Assembly (NCBI RefSeq): GCF_018122735.1
Contig: NZ_JAGRRD010000001.1
Span: 1,702,081-1,766,080 of the forward strand
Direction: 5' to 3'
Length of the DNA stretch: 64,000 nucleotides
DNA from: Azoarcus sp. L1K30
GTDB taxonomy: Bacteria; Pseudomonadota; Gammaproteobacteria; Burkholderiales; Rhodocyclaceae
Positions 44,567 through 53,247 of the stretch are shown here, piece after piece. A model generated the notes under the pieces. It did not search any database. It was not told the DNA's origin and saw nothing but the letters and a program-made list of their open reading frames with translations. Numbering within the stretch: position 1 is the first letter of the stretch; each line of letters opens with the position of its first letter. The position numbers and the translations under genes are program-made.

Positions 44567-46969
44567 GTGACGACCGAATCAAGACTTGACACCGTCCCAG
44601 GCGTACCGGACGCGGAAACCCGCATTGCCACACTTGAATCGGCGTTGGCCGAAAGCCGCGCGGCCGAGGCACGATTACGCGGCATTCTCGAATTCATACC
44701 TGTGCAGGTCTGGTGCACCGACGGCGCCGGCCACACCGTATTCCAGAATGCGCGCTGTCTCGAGTATGTCGGACGGCCCACCTCGATGGCCACTGGACGG
44801 GGATGGCTCGACGTCATCCATGCTGACGACGCCTCAGACTATATGCGCAAGTGGCACGACATATTGGCATCCGGGAAGGCAGGCGAAGCGGAAGCGCGTT
44901 TCCGCGGCCGCGACGGCAGCTATCGATGGTTCATGATGCGGGTCAATCCGGTGCAGGATGTAGCCGGGCATATCGTGGAATGGTGCGGCACCCATACCGA
45001 TATCGAGGATCGAAAGGCCGCCGAAGAGGCACTGCGTGGGAGCGAGGCCTATCTTGCGCAGGCGCAGGCACTTAGCCGCACCGGCAGTTTCGGTTGGAAT
45101 GTGCGCACCGATGCGCTCTACTGGTCACGCGAAACCTATTGCATCCTTGGCTTCGCGCCCGATATCACGCCGACCCTGAAGCATGTATTCGAGCGGATTC
45201 ATCCAGACGATGCGCAGATGGTGACGGATGCGCTCGGCCGCGTCCGCTCAGGTGCGGCCCACATCGATCTCGAGCATCGCCTGAGCATGCCCGACGGTTC
45301 GATCCGGCATCTTCACCTGCTTGCGGATACGACCCGCACGGTCGAAGGCGACACCCTGGTCGTTGGCGCAGTCATGGACGTTTCCAGCCGAAAATGCGCC
45401 GAGGCTGCCTTGTTGCGCACACAAGCCCGCTTCGAGGGCATTCTCGACATTGCGGAGGATGCCATCATTTCCATCGACTCCGAGCAACGCATTCTGCTAT
45501 TCAACCAGGGGGCGGTGAAGACTTTCGGCCATGCAAGCGCCGACGTGCTTGGCCAAACGCTCGACATTCTGCTCCCAGCCAACACGGCAGATGCACACCA
45601 CACGCACATCGCGGAGTTCTCGGTCAATGCCGATATCTCACGCCCGATGGCACGACGTCGGGAAGTCTTCGGGCGACGAAAGGATGGCAGCATATTTCCT
45701 GCAGAAGCATCAATCTCAAGGCTCGAACTCGGTGACGAAAAGATCTTCACCGTCATCCTTAGAGATGTCAGCGAACGTAAGCACTTGCTAGAGAGTGCGC
45801 TCGCTTCGGAGAAAGTCGCACGCGGGCAGGCACGTGCGTTGACCAGCGCGCTGAACGTGCTCGCCAGCGAGGCCGATCCCGAGCGAGTAATCGAACACGC
45901 TCTGCGGGCCCTGATCGGGCAACTGGATGCCTGTAGCTGCAGTGTTTGGTTGCATGGGGACGATGGTTTGATGTCTTTCGCCTTCGCCCTCGAGCACGGC
46001 CTCTTCAAGACTCGTGACGACGGCGGGCTCGCCGCAATCAGTCCCTCACTGCCCGTAGAGGCCGTCTGGCCCTGGCCCGAGGTGTTTCGCACCCGGTCCG
46101 CCTTCCTGCTCGCGGACATACGTGAAGGAGAGGATTTTCCCTGGCGGCAGCATGTGCTCGAACACGGCGTCGTCAGCATTCTGGTCGTACCGATGCTGAT
46201 GGCCGACCAGGTTTCCGGCGTAATTGGCATCCGTTTCATGCGTACACCGGACTGTCGACCGGAAGACATTGCGCTCGCACAGGCGCTGGCCAATCACTGC
46301 ATGCTCGCCATCCAGCTCGTAAAACTGATGGGGCAGGCACGCCAGTCAACGGTCATGGCCGAGCGCAACCGCATCGCGCGCGACCTTCACGACACCATCG
46401 CACAAGGCCTGACCGGCATCATCGTGCAACTCGAGGCCACTGCCGATGCGTACGCCAGAGGACTGCTGACAGAGGCCGAAGGGCATGCCGCACGCGCCCG
46501 CGAGCTGGCCCGCGAAAGTCTTCATGAGGCCCGACGTGCAGTGCATGCCCTACGCCCACAGGCGCTGGAGGATCAGGATCTGTGCGAGGCGCTCCGCCAG
46601 CTCGCCCGACAATTGACACGGGAAACAGGAACGCGTTTCGAACTCACGGTGGCGGGGCAGCCCGTACCGCTGGCCTCGCGCTGGGAGGAGAACATCCTGC
46701 GCATCGGCCAGGAAGCGATGACCAACGCCGTCCGCCATGCTTCGGCAACACATGTATCGGTGGAACTGGCTTTCGGACCGGCAAAAATCCAGCTGCATAT
46801 CCGTGACAACGGCACGGGCTTCATACCCGTTCGCCGGCACGACGGTTTCGGCCTGCAGGGCATCGCCGAACGCGTCGAGGAAATGGGCGGTCAGATGCAA
46901 ATCAACAGCACACCTGGCGCAGGCAGCGAACTTGCGATCACACTATCCATTTCCGCCATCGCCGGCTAA
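44567..46969 (+). CDS. multi-PAS/GAF sensor histidine kinase, NarX-like (HisKA_3)
   Basis: 800-aa soluble kinase without membrane segments. Three PAS domains span about 35-150, 160-280 and 285-405 ([28 protein letters not shown] and [15 protein letters not shown] are their cores); a GAF domain lies at about 425-580. The HisKA_3 phospho-acceptor is H608 in [20 protein letters not shown], and the ATPase has [17 protein letters not shown] and DNGTGF. It starts at a GTG (44567) with GAGG upstream. It pairs with the NarL-type regulator 14 bases downstream. The signal is unknown; cytoplasmic PAS/GAF domains suggest redox state or an aromatic ligand. Confidence 0.92.
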   Translation: MTTESRLDTVPGVPDAETRIATLESALAESRAAEARLRGILEFIPVQVWCTDGAGHTVFQNARCLEYVGRPTSMATGRGWLDVIHADDASDYMRKWHDILASGKAGEAEARFRGRDGSYRWFMMRVNPVQDVAGHIVEWCGTHTDIEDRKAAEEALRGSEAYLAQAQALSRTGSFGWNVRTDALYWSRETYCILGFAPDITPTLKHVFERIHPDDAQMVTDALGRVRSGAAHIDLEHRLSMPDGSIRHLHLLADTTRTVEGDTLVVGAVMDVSSRKCAEAALLRTQARFEGILDIAEDAIISIDSEQRILLFNQGAVKTFGHASADVLGQTLDILLPANTADAHHTHIAEFSVNADISRPMARRREVFGRRKDGSIFPAEASISRLELGDEKIFTVILRDVSERKHLLESALASEKVARGQARALTSALNVLASEADPERVIEHALRALIGQLDACSCSVWLHGDDGLMSFAFALEHGLFKTRDDGGLAAISPSLPVEAVWPWPEVFRTRSAFLLADIREGEDFPWRQHVLEHGVVSILVVPMLMADQVSGVIGIRFMRTPDCRPEDIALAQALANHCMLAIQLVKLMGQARQSTVMAERNRIARDLHDTIAQGLTGIIVQLEATADAYARGLLTEAEGHAARARELARESLHEARRAVHALRPQALEDQDLCEALRQLARQLTRETGTRFELTVAGQPVPLASRWEENILRIGQEAMTNAVRHASATHVSVELAFGPAKIQLHIRDNGTGFIPVRRHDGFGLQGIAERVEEMGGQMQINSTPGAGSELAITLSISAIAG

Positions 46970-46983
46970 CACGCGACACGCAC

Positions 46984-47637
46984 ATGAACACCATCGACCC
47001 GACCCAACAACAGCCCGAACCGCGGATCCACGTGCTGGTCGCAGATGACCACGTGACCGTACTCGAGGGCCTGGCTGCGATCATCGATCGACAACCGGAC
47101 ATGCGCGTCGTGGCGCAGGCGGCCAATGGCCGGGAGGCCGCCGAGCAATGGCGCGTCCATCGACCCGACGTCGCTGTGCTCGACATCCGCATGCCGGAAA
47201 TGGACGGAGTAGACGCGATCGAAGCCATTCGGCAGCTCGATCCCTCGGCGCGCATTCTCATGCTCACCACGTTCGACACCGACACCGACATCGCACGCGC
47301 GATCCGCGCCGGCGCGCACGGTTTCCTGCTCAAGGATTCGCCACGCGAAGAACTGCTCGCCGCCATCCGGCGGGTCGACGCCGGCGAGACGGTCATCCCG
47401 CCCGCCCTCGTCAACAAGCTCGCCGCGGGCATCAGCACCGAAGCACTGACCGGTCGCGAACTCGAGGTCCTGCGCCTGCTCGCCGAGGGGCGCAGCAACA
47501 AAGAGATCGGCAACCAGCTTTACATCAGCCAGAGTACCGTCAAGTCGCACCTGCGCAGCATCTTCAACAAGCTCAACGTACTCAGCCGTACCGAGGCCAT
47601 TGCCGTGGCGACCCGCCGCGGCCTTCTGACTCACTGA
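46984..47637 (+). CDS. NarL/FixJ-type response regulator
   Basis: 217-aa two-domain regulator. The receiver has the acidic pocket ([13 protein letters not shown]), phospho-acceptor D67 ([13 protein letters not shown]) and [12 protein letters not shown]. The C-terminal LuxR-type HTH is [20 protein letters not shown] followed by [14 protein letters not shown]. It should be phosphorylated by the adjacent HisKA_3 kinase. Because the next co-directional genes form a hydrolase/amidohydrolase set, that set is a likely target; this is inference from position. A strong hairpin follows the stop. Confidence 0.93.
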   Translation: MNTIDPTQQQPEPRIHVLVADDHVTVLEGLAAIIDRQPDMRVVAQAANGREAAEQWRVHRPDVAVLDIRMPEMDGVDAIEAIRQLDPSARILMLTTFDTDTDIARAIRAGAHGFLLKDSPREELLAAIRRVDAGETVIPPALVNKLAAGISTEALTGRELEVLRLLAEGRSNKEIGNQLYISQSTVKSHLRSIFNKLNVLSRTEAIAVATRRGLLTH

Positions 47638-47663
47638 GCACCCGCCTGCAGCCCACCTCTTGA

Positions 47664-47691
47664 GCCGCCTCGTCCAAAAGGACGAGACGGC
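47664..47691 (+). terminator. hairpin after the response-regulator gene (terminator-like)
   Basis: CTCGTCC and GGACGAG pair perfectly around AAAA; one mismatch out, GCCG and CGGC extend the stem to about 12 pairs. It begins 26 bases after the regulator stop. There is no T-run after the stem, so it may act with Rho, stabilise the 3' end, or be a regulator site for the next operon. Confidence 0.5.
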
Positions 47692-47795
47692 AGTCACCCA
47701 TCGGGCTGTTCAGCATTTCACCCTCCTGATCGATGACGCGTACGTGTCCGTGCGCGCATGCTCACGGCCATGGCATTCAAGTGCAGGGACTGAGC

Positions 47796-48404
47796 ATGAT
47801 GAGTATGCTTTCAACGGATAGGGGGCTACTGACACCGACCAACTGCGCCCTCGTGCTCATCGATCACCAGTCGTGGATCCTCGCCGGCATGCCCCGCGCG
47901 GCGACCCACGCTTTGCTCACCGCGCTGGAGACGCTCGCCGTCGCCGCGCGTCTGAACAACCTCCCGGTGATCATCTCCGCCCTGTCGGGCCACGGCTTCG
48001 ATGGCCGTATTGCACCCGAGCTGCTCGATCTGTTTCCCCACGATCAACCCATCCTGCGCACACGGATGAATGCATGGCAGGATCCAGCATTCGTCGACGC
48101 CGCGGGCCGCATGGGCCGGCAGAATTTTGTCGTCGCGGCGCTACTGAGTGAAGCCTGTCTCGTTTTTCCCGCGATGCAAATGCTCGACGACGGCTACGGC
48201 GTGTATGCCATCGACGACGCCTCGCACGGCACCACGCTCCGGGCCCACGACAACGCCCTTCGCCGCATCGCCCAGGCAGGCGGCGTCGCAATCACCGCGT
48301 TTCAACTCATGCTTGAACTGGCGTGCAGCACGCCCGCATCGTCGAACGGCGACGACATCGTTCGCCGCCTGCATGTACACCACCCCTCCAAACGACCTTC
48401 TTAG
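47796..48404 (+). CDS. isochorismatase-fold cysteine hydrolase (paralogue 1)
   Basis: 202-aa member of the isochorismatase/YcaC-like hydrolase family. CALVLIDHQSWILAGM gives the catalytic Asp region and VVAALLSEACLVFPAMQML the nucleophilic Cys. It resembles the product at 48584 over its length (IDHQ, MNAWQD versus MNSWDD, ACLVFP versus VCITWP). ATG 47796 (MMSMLSTDRGLL) is chosen although an earlier start exists. The family hydrolyses amides or vinyl ethers; the substrate is unknown. First gene of the putative target operon of the upstream two-component pair. Confidence 0.83.
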   Translation: MMSMLSTDRGLLTPTNCALVLIDHQSWILAGMPRAATHALLTALETLAVAARLNNLPVIISALSGHGFDGRIAPELLDLFPHDQPILRTRMNAWQDPAFVDAAGRMGRQNFVVAALLSEACLVFPAMQMLDDGYGVYAIDDASHGTTLRAHDNALRRIAQAGGVAITAFQLMLELACSTPASSNGDDIVRRLHVHHPSKRPS

Positions 48405-48496
48405 CGGACGTCCGACCAATGAGCACCATCATTACCCCGAGCGCAGGGTAGCACTGGGCGACGCCGACACCGCAGACCTGATTACCGAGACTTCTC

Positions 48497-48514
48497 GTGG
48501 CATCGACAAGCCAC
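48497..48514. repeat. short inverted repeat upstream of the second hydrolase gene
   Basis: GTGGC and GCCAC form perfect 5-base arms around 8 bases, 70 bases upstream of the ATG at 48584. It is a possible operator for the downstream operon; the short stem makes this weak. The 179-base gap otherwise holds only a short, interrupted frame (see findings). Confidence 0.2.
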
Positions 48515-48583
48515 TGCGGAAGATCGAAACCCGTGCTCAATCTCGAGCATGAACGCAGCCCCCCACCCTAACAGGAGAAATCC

Positions 48584-49258
48584 ATGAACCCCTATCACAA
48601 GCTCTACACCCCGGACGATACCGCCATCGTCTTCATCGACCACCAGCCACAGATGACCTTCGGCGTCGCCAACATCGACCGTGCCACGCTGATGAACAAC
48701 GTCGTCCTGATGGCCAAGGTCGCCAAGGAGTTCGGTGTGCCCAGCGTGCTCACCGCGGTGGAGACCGAATCCTTCAGCGGCTACGTGTGGCCGCAACTGC
48801 TCGACGTCTTCCCCGGCCAAAAGGTGGTCGAGCGTTCGTCGATGAACTCCTGGGACGACGCCGGTTTCCGTCAGGCGATCGAGGCCACCGGACGCAAGAA
48901 CATCATCATGACCGGCCTGTGGACCGAGGTCTGCATCACCTGGCCGACCATCGAGATGCTCGGCGCCGGCTACAACATCTACGTGGTCGAAGACTGCTGC
49001 GGTGCCACGTCCACAGCGGCCCACGAAGCGGCCCTGTCGCGCATGGTGCAGGCCGGCGCGGTGCGGCTGACCACCATCGGCGCCCTGCTCGAATTCCAGC
49101 GCGACTGGAAAAACCGGGAACACTACGATGCGCTCATGGGCATCCTCAAGCAGCACGCCGGCGCCTACGGTTCGGGCGTGGAATATGCCTACACCATGGT
49201 ACACAAAGCACCCCAATCAGCCATGGAACCCCAGGTCGTTCCGCCGAGCAACCACTGA
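48584..49258 (+). CDS. isochorismatase-fold hydrolase, YcaC-like (paralogue 2)
   Basis: 224-aa hydrolase. TAIVFIDHQPQMTFGVANID holds the catalytic Asp and IIMTGLWTEVCITWPTIEML the nucleophilic Cys with the usual cis-peptide neighbourhood. The family cleaves small amides or carbamates; YcaC itself has no settled substrate. AGGAG with ideal spacing precedes the ATG, predicting strong translation. The next gene, encoding a monooxygenase-domain protein, follows after 90 bases, and the amidohydrolase after that, an association that suggests a shared pathway. Confidence 0.9.
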   Translation: MNPYHKLYTPDDTAIVFIDHQPQMTFGVANIDRATLMNNVVLMAKVAKEFGVPSVLTAVETESFSGYVWPQLLDVFPGQKVVERSSMNSWDDAGFRQAIEATGRKNIIMTGLWTEVCITWPTIEMLGAGYNIYVVEDCCGATSTAAHEAALSRMVQAGAVRLTTIGALLEFQRDWKNREHYDALMGILKQHAGAYGSGVEYAYTMVHKAPQSAMEPQVVPPSNH

Positions 49259-49348
49259 CCCAACGCTTGCTCGAACGCACATCGCCACACCCGCCTCCTC
49301 GCCGGCATCGACCGGCGGCACGGGGGCGGATCGGATGGAAGCACTGTC

Positions 49349-49924
49349 ATGACCGTTAGCGTCGCCATTACCCGCCGGGTCCGCCCAGGACTGGAGGCAC
49401 AATTCGAGGAAGAACTGCGCCAGTTTCTGCAGACCTCCTTCGCTCATGGAGGTGTGCTCGGTGCCAGCCTGCTGATAACACCCGCCGGTTCCGGCTCCCG
49501 CGAATTCGGCATTCTCAGAACCTTTCGCGATGAGAAGGAACGGGATGCCTTCTACGCATCGCCCCTGTTCGCGGCGTGGGACGAACGTGCTCGGGACATG
49601 ACCGAAGACGAACCCGAGTATCGGGCGCTCGATGGCATGGAGGCCTGGTTCCGCGAACCCGGTCGCCCCCCACCACGCTGGAAGATGGCGCTGCTCACCT
49701 GGCTCGCAGTGTGGCCGGTCAGCTTCATCGTGCCTGCCGCGCTGTTCCCGCTGCTGGGTACACACCTGCCCGGCTTTCTGTTTGCCGGCTGCGTTGCCGC
49801 AGGCATCGTGGTCATCCTGACCTGGGGCGCCATGCCGCTCCTCGTCCGCCTCGCGCGGCCATGGCTGCAGGCCGTCCCGCGACCAAGAGAAGCGCCCGAC
49901 AACAAGTTCCCGACGACCTCATGA
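49349..49924 (+). CDS. antibiotic-biosynthesis-monooxygenase (ABM) domain protein with C-terminal membrane helices
   Basis: 191-aa protein. Residues 1-105 form an ABM ferredoxin-like domain (VSVAITRRVRPGLEAQFEEE, FGILRTFRDEKERDAFYASP). Residues 112-165 contain two hydrophobic helices separated by a short polar turn, ending in a basic cytoplasmic tail. This ABM-plus-membrane layout is annotated as a hypothetical monooxygenase; whether it oxidises a substrate or binds one at the membrane is unknown. It lies between the YcaC-like hydrolase and amidohydrolase genes, with a 13-base gap to the latter. Confidence 0.8.
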   Translation: MTVSVAITRRVRPGLEAQFEEELRQFLQTSFAHGGVLGASLLITPAGSGSREFGILRTFRDEKERDAFYASPLFAAWDERARDMTEDEPEYRALDGMEAWFREPGRPPPRWKMALLTWLAVWPVSFIVPAALFPLLGTHLPGFLFAGCVAAGIVVILTWGAMPLLVRLARPWLQAVPRPREAPDNKFPTTS

Positions 49925-49937
49925 AAGGAGTTCCCCA

Positions 49938-51800
49938 ATGCCCGCCGACATGATTCTGCACAACGGACGGATACATACCGTCGATGCGCAGCGCCCCCAG
50001 GCCAGTGCGGTCGCCATTGCAGACGGCCAATTCACCGCGGTCGGTGACGACGCGGAGGTCATGGCCGAACGCGCACCGCATACCCGGATCATCGACCTGA
50101 AAGGCCGCCGGGTGATTCCCGGCCTCATCGACAGCCACATGCACATCATTCGTGGTGGTCTCAACTACAACATGGAGTTGCGCTGGGACGGCGTGCCCTC
50201 GCTCTCCGAGGCCATGGCCATGCTCAAGGCTCAGGTGGCCCGCACGCCAGCACCCCAGTGGGTGCGCGTGGTCGGCGGATTCACCGAACACCAGTTCGCG
50301 GAGAAGCGCCTGCCCACCCTCGACGAACTGAATGCCGCTGCGCCGGACACGCCGGTATTCATTCTCCACCTCTACGACCGGGCCCTGCTCAACGGTGCGG
50401 CGCTACGTGCAGTAGGCTATACGAAGGACACACCCAACCCGCCGGGCGGCGAGATCGTGCGCGACGCCCAGGGCATGCCCAACGGCCTGCTGCTGGCCCG
50501 GCCCAACGCGATGATTCTCTACGCCACCCTCGCCAAGGGCCCAAAGCTGCCGGAGGATTATCAGAAGAACTCCACCCGCCACTTCATGCGTGAAGTGAAC
50601 CGCCTTGGGGTCACCGGTGTCATCGACGCGGGCGGCGGCTTCCAGAACTACCCCGAGGATTACCGCATCATCGAAGAACTGCATGCGGAAGGCCTGCTCA
50701 CGGTGCGCCTCGCCTACAACCTCTTCACCCAGAAGCCGAAAGAGGAAATCGCCGATTTCAGGTCCTGGGCCGACCAGGTCAGCCCCGGCCAGGGAGATGC
50801 CCTCTATCGCCACAACGGGGCCGGCGAAATGCTGGTCTACAGCGCCACCGACTTCGAGGACTTCCGGGTCGAGCGTCCCGAGATGCCACCGAACATGGAA
50901 GAGGATCTCGACGGCGTCATCCGCCTGCTGGCCGAGAAACGCTGGCCGTGGCGGCTGCATGCCACTTACGACGAGACCATCTCGCGCGCGCTCGACGTGT
51001 TCGAAAAGGTCAATCGCGACATTCCCTTCGACGGCCTGCACTGGTTCTTCGACCATGCCGAGACCATCTCCGGACGCAACATCGACCGGGTCGCCGCCCT
51101 GGGGGGCGGCATCGCCGTGCAGCACCGGATGATGTATCAGGGCGAATATTTCGTCGAACGCTACGGTGCGCAAAAGGCCGAGGCCTCGCCCCCGGTCAAG
51201 CGCATGCTCGATATGGGCGTCAAGGTGGGCGCCGGCACCGACGCGACGCGGGTCGCCTCCTACAACCCTTGGGTCTCGCTGTCCTGGCTGGTTTCCGGGC
51301 GCACCCTGGGGGGGCTGTCGCTCTATCCGCGCCGCCATCTGCTCGATCGGGAGACCGCGCTGCGTCTGTGGACCGAGGCCAACACCTGGTTCTCCAACGA
51401 GGAAGGCAAGAAGGGACAGATCAAGGCCGGCCAGTATGCGGATCTGGCGGTCCTGTCCAAGGACTACTTCGCGGTGCCTGAAGACGAAATCCAGGGCATC
51501 ACCTCGGTGTTGACGGTACTCGGCGGCAAGGTTGTGCATGGCGACGGAGAATATCGTCCGCTCGCCCCGGAGCTGCCGCCTCCCATGCCCGACTGGTCGC
51601 CGGTACGCCAGTTTGGTGGCTACTACCAGCGTGTCGAACCACCACAGCAAACGACTGCCCGCATGGCTGCCGCCTGCACGTGCACCAGCGCCTGCGGTGT
51701 GCACGGTCACGCACACGCCAAAGCCTGGAAGGCGGGTCTGGCGGTGGCTGACGAGGCGTCGTTCTGGGGCATATTCGGCTGCAGTTGCTGGGCGCTGTGA
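49938..51800 (+). CDS. amidohydrolase, YtcJ-like, with Cys/His-rich C-terminal tail
   Basis: 620-aa metal-dependent hydrolase of the YtcJ/amidohydrolase-3 group. The N-terminal urease-like beta domain (MILHNGRIHTVDAQRPQASA) is followed by the metal-binding GLIDSHMHIIRGG (H67, H69), LHWFFDHAETI, and KVGAGTDATRVASYNPW (metal/catalytic Asp). The last 45 residues are atypical: they contain C580, C582, C586, H589, H591, H593 and, near the end, C615 and C617. AAAGGAG precedes the ATG at a suitable distance. The substrate is probably an N-formyl, N-acyl or cyclic amide. It is the largest enzyme of this operon. Confidence 0.88.
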   Translation: MPADMILHNGRIHTVDAQRPQASAVAIADGQFTAVGDDAEVMAERAPHTRIIDLKGRRVIPGLIDSHMHIIRGGLNYNMELRWDGVPSLSEAMAMLKAQVARTPAPQWVRVVGGFTEHQFAEKRLPTLDELNAAAPDTPVFILHLYDRALLNGAALRAVGYTKDTPNPPGGEIVRDAQGMPNGLLLARPNAMILYATLAKGPKLPEDYQKNSTRHFMREVNRLGVTGVIDAGGGFQNYPEDYRIIEELHAEGLLTVRLAYNLFTQKPKEEIADFRSWADQVSPGQGDALYRHNGAGEMLVYSATDFEDFRVERPEMPPNMEEDLDGVIRLLAEKRWPWRLHATYDETISRALDVFEKVNRDIPFDGLHWFFDHAETISGRNIDRVAALGGGIAVQHRMMYQGEYFVERYGAQKAEASPPVKRMLDMGVKVGAGTDATRVASYNPWVSLSWLVSGRTLGGLSLYPRRHLLDRETALRLWTEANTWFSNEEGKKGQIKAGQYADLAVLSKDYFAVPEDEIQGITSVLTVLGGKVVHGDGEYRPLAPELPPPMPDWSPVRQFGGYYQRVEPPQQTTARMAAACTCTSACGVHGHAHAKAWKAGLAVADEASFWGIFGCSCWAL

Positions 51801-51803
51801 GCG

Positions 51804-52280
51804 ATGAGAACCTTCACCAAGGCACCACCCACCGGCCCGATGCTGGGCATCGAACGCTTCGCGACGCCCGCCCTCCGCTGGATTGCCCTTCTCGGCCTGT
51901 GTGCAGCCTACCTGCAGGGCGGATTCGCCAAGGCGAGCGACTTTGCTGGTGCAGTGGCCGAGATGCAGCATTTTGGGCTGAGCCCCGCCACGCCCCTCGC
52001 AGCGATGACCGTTGTTCTGGAACTGGGCGCCTCGGCAATGATCCTGGGTGGTCTACTGCGCTGGGCAGGTGCGCTCGCGCTGGCAACATTCACCGTGTTC
52101 GCGACCTTCATTGCCAACCCCTTCTGGACGATGGCCCCGCCCGAACGGTTCATGGCCACGAATGCCTTCTTCGAACACCTCGGTCTGGTCGGCGGATTTC
52201 TGCTCGTGGCATGGCACGACCTCAAAGAACGGACCACGATCACAGGGCACGCCCAGCCCGACAACGGAACGCCGCCATGA
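51804..52280 (+). CDS. DoxX family membrane protein
   Basis: 158-aa protein with four predicted membrane helices. RWIALLGLCAAYLQGGFAKA and LGASAMILGGLLRWAGALAL are typical of the DoxX/DoxD superfamily, which includes quinone-linked subunits and many proteins of unknown role. It starts 3 bases after the amidohydrolase stop and overlaps the next gene by ATGA, so all three are co-translated. In this setting it may link the pathway to the quinone pool or protect against oxidised thiols; both are inference. Confidence 0.85.
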   Translation: MRTFTKAPPTGPMLGIERFATPALRWIALLGLCAAYLQGGFAKASDFAGAVAEMQHFGLSPATPLAAMTVVLELGASAMILGGLLRWAGALALATFTVFATFIANPFWTMAPPERFMATNAFFEHLGLVGGFLLVAWHDLKERTTITGHAQPDNGTPP

Positions 52281-52957
52281 AACCCAGCCTTCCGGTCCTT
52301 CTGAGTGCCAACGGAGGGTACGTCGACACGGCAGGCTTCCTTGCGCTGCACGGTCTATTCACTGCCCATGTTACGGGCAACTTCGTCACACTCGGCGCGG
52401 CGCTCGCCCTTGGCACCTCGGGGACGGTGGGCAAGCTAATGGCGCTGCCGGTATTCTGCATCGTGGTAATGCTGGTGCGCATGCTCGGTGACACGCTCGC
52501 CGCCAGGGGGCACACCCAGGTCCGTCCGCTGCTGGTGCTCCAATTCCTCCTGCTGACCGCCGGCTGCGCGCTCGCAATTGTACTGGGTCCATTCGAAGAT
52601 GCAGATCATATCGCCGGACTAATCACTGGCATGACCCTGATCTGCGGCATGGCAGTACAGAACGCGGTACACCGGATCCATCTCCCGAGCGCGCCACCAT
52701 CGACCCTGATGACCGGCACCACCACCCAGATCATGATCGACCTTGCCGACCTCGTACGCGGCGCTCATTCCGCCCAGGCCACCGAGACAAGGGCGCGGCT
52801 GATGCGCATGTCAAAAAGCCTCGGCGCATTCGCGCTAGGCTGCGGTGCAGCAGCACTCATCTACGCGGAATTTGGTATGTGGTGTTTTGCCGTACCCGTT
52901 CTCATCGCCCTCACCACCTGCCTTTGTGCCGACGCCGACGTGAGAACGCCGCCCTGA
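52277..52957 (+). CDS. DUF1275 (YoaK-like) membrane protein
   Basis: 226-aa membrane protein with about six helices. ANGGYVDTAGFLALHGLFTA and HVTGNFVTLGAAL form the DUF1275 signature, with GMTLICGMAVQNAVHRIHLP and MTGTTTQIMIDLADL later. Its role is unknown; these proteins are often found beside catabolic genes and may be transporters. The ATG overlaps the DoxX stop. Last gene of the operon; no hairpin with a T-run is seen after it. Confidence 0.87.
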   Translation: MKPSLPVLLSANGGYVDTAGFLALHGLFTAHVTGNFVTLGAALALGTSGTVGKLMALPVFCIVVMLVRMLGDTLAARGHTQVRPLLVLQFLLLTAGCALAIVLGPFEDADHIAGLITGMTLICGMAVQNAVHRIHLPSAPPSTLMTGTTTQIMIDLADLVRGAHSAQATETRARLMRMSKSLGAFALGCGAAALIYAEFGMWCFAVPVLIALTTCLCADADVRTPP

Positions 52958-52973
52958 CGCGCTCCCCCGATCC

Positions 52974-53183
52974 ATGGATATCGCCCCGGCTCAAATCGCA
53001 TGCGTCCACAAGCAGAGGTGGCGCCAGAAGGCAAACGCGGGCAACGGCACGCCAAACATCATCGTGTACGACGACGCATTGCACACGCTGGCGCGGAAGG
53101 TCAGCTTCCTCAACCTGGACGGGATGACCGACGCTGCCCACATTCACTGCGGCACGTCAACGCCCAAGCGCACGATGAACTGA
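52974..53183 (+). pseudogene. possible CHRD-domain remnant
   Basis: A 69-codon frame ends VYDDALHTLARKVSFLNLDG followed by MTDAAHIHCGTST. This resembles the core of CHRD domains, where a beta segment precedes an AHIH(G/C) motif. There is no signal peptide, only about half a domain, and no ribosome site, so a decayed fragment is more likely than a working gene. It lies in the 290-base gap between the DUF1275 gene and speE. Confidence 0.35.
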
Positions 53184-53247
53184 AGCGTACTGCGGGCCGA
53201 ACATCCGAGGCACGACGGCGCGTCCCGGTGTTTCGCCAAGCACACAT

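Noticed and set aside
47771-47785. Sigma-54-like TGGCAT...TGCA before the first isochorismatase-fold gene
   Set aside because: The GG and GC doublets are 9 bases apart, not 10, and the regulator next door is NarL-type, which works with sigma-70.
48498-48511. Second sigma-54-like TGGCAT element
   Set aside because: Again the GG-to-GC spacing is 9, and it coincides with a simple inverted repeat.
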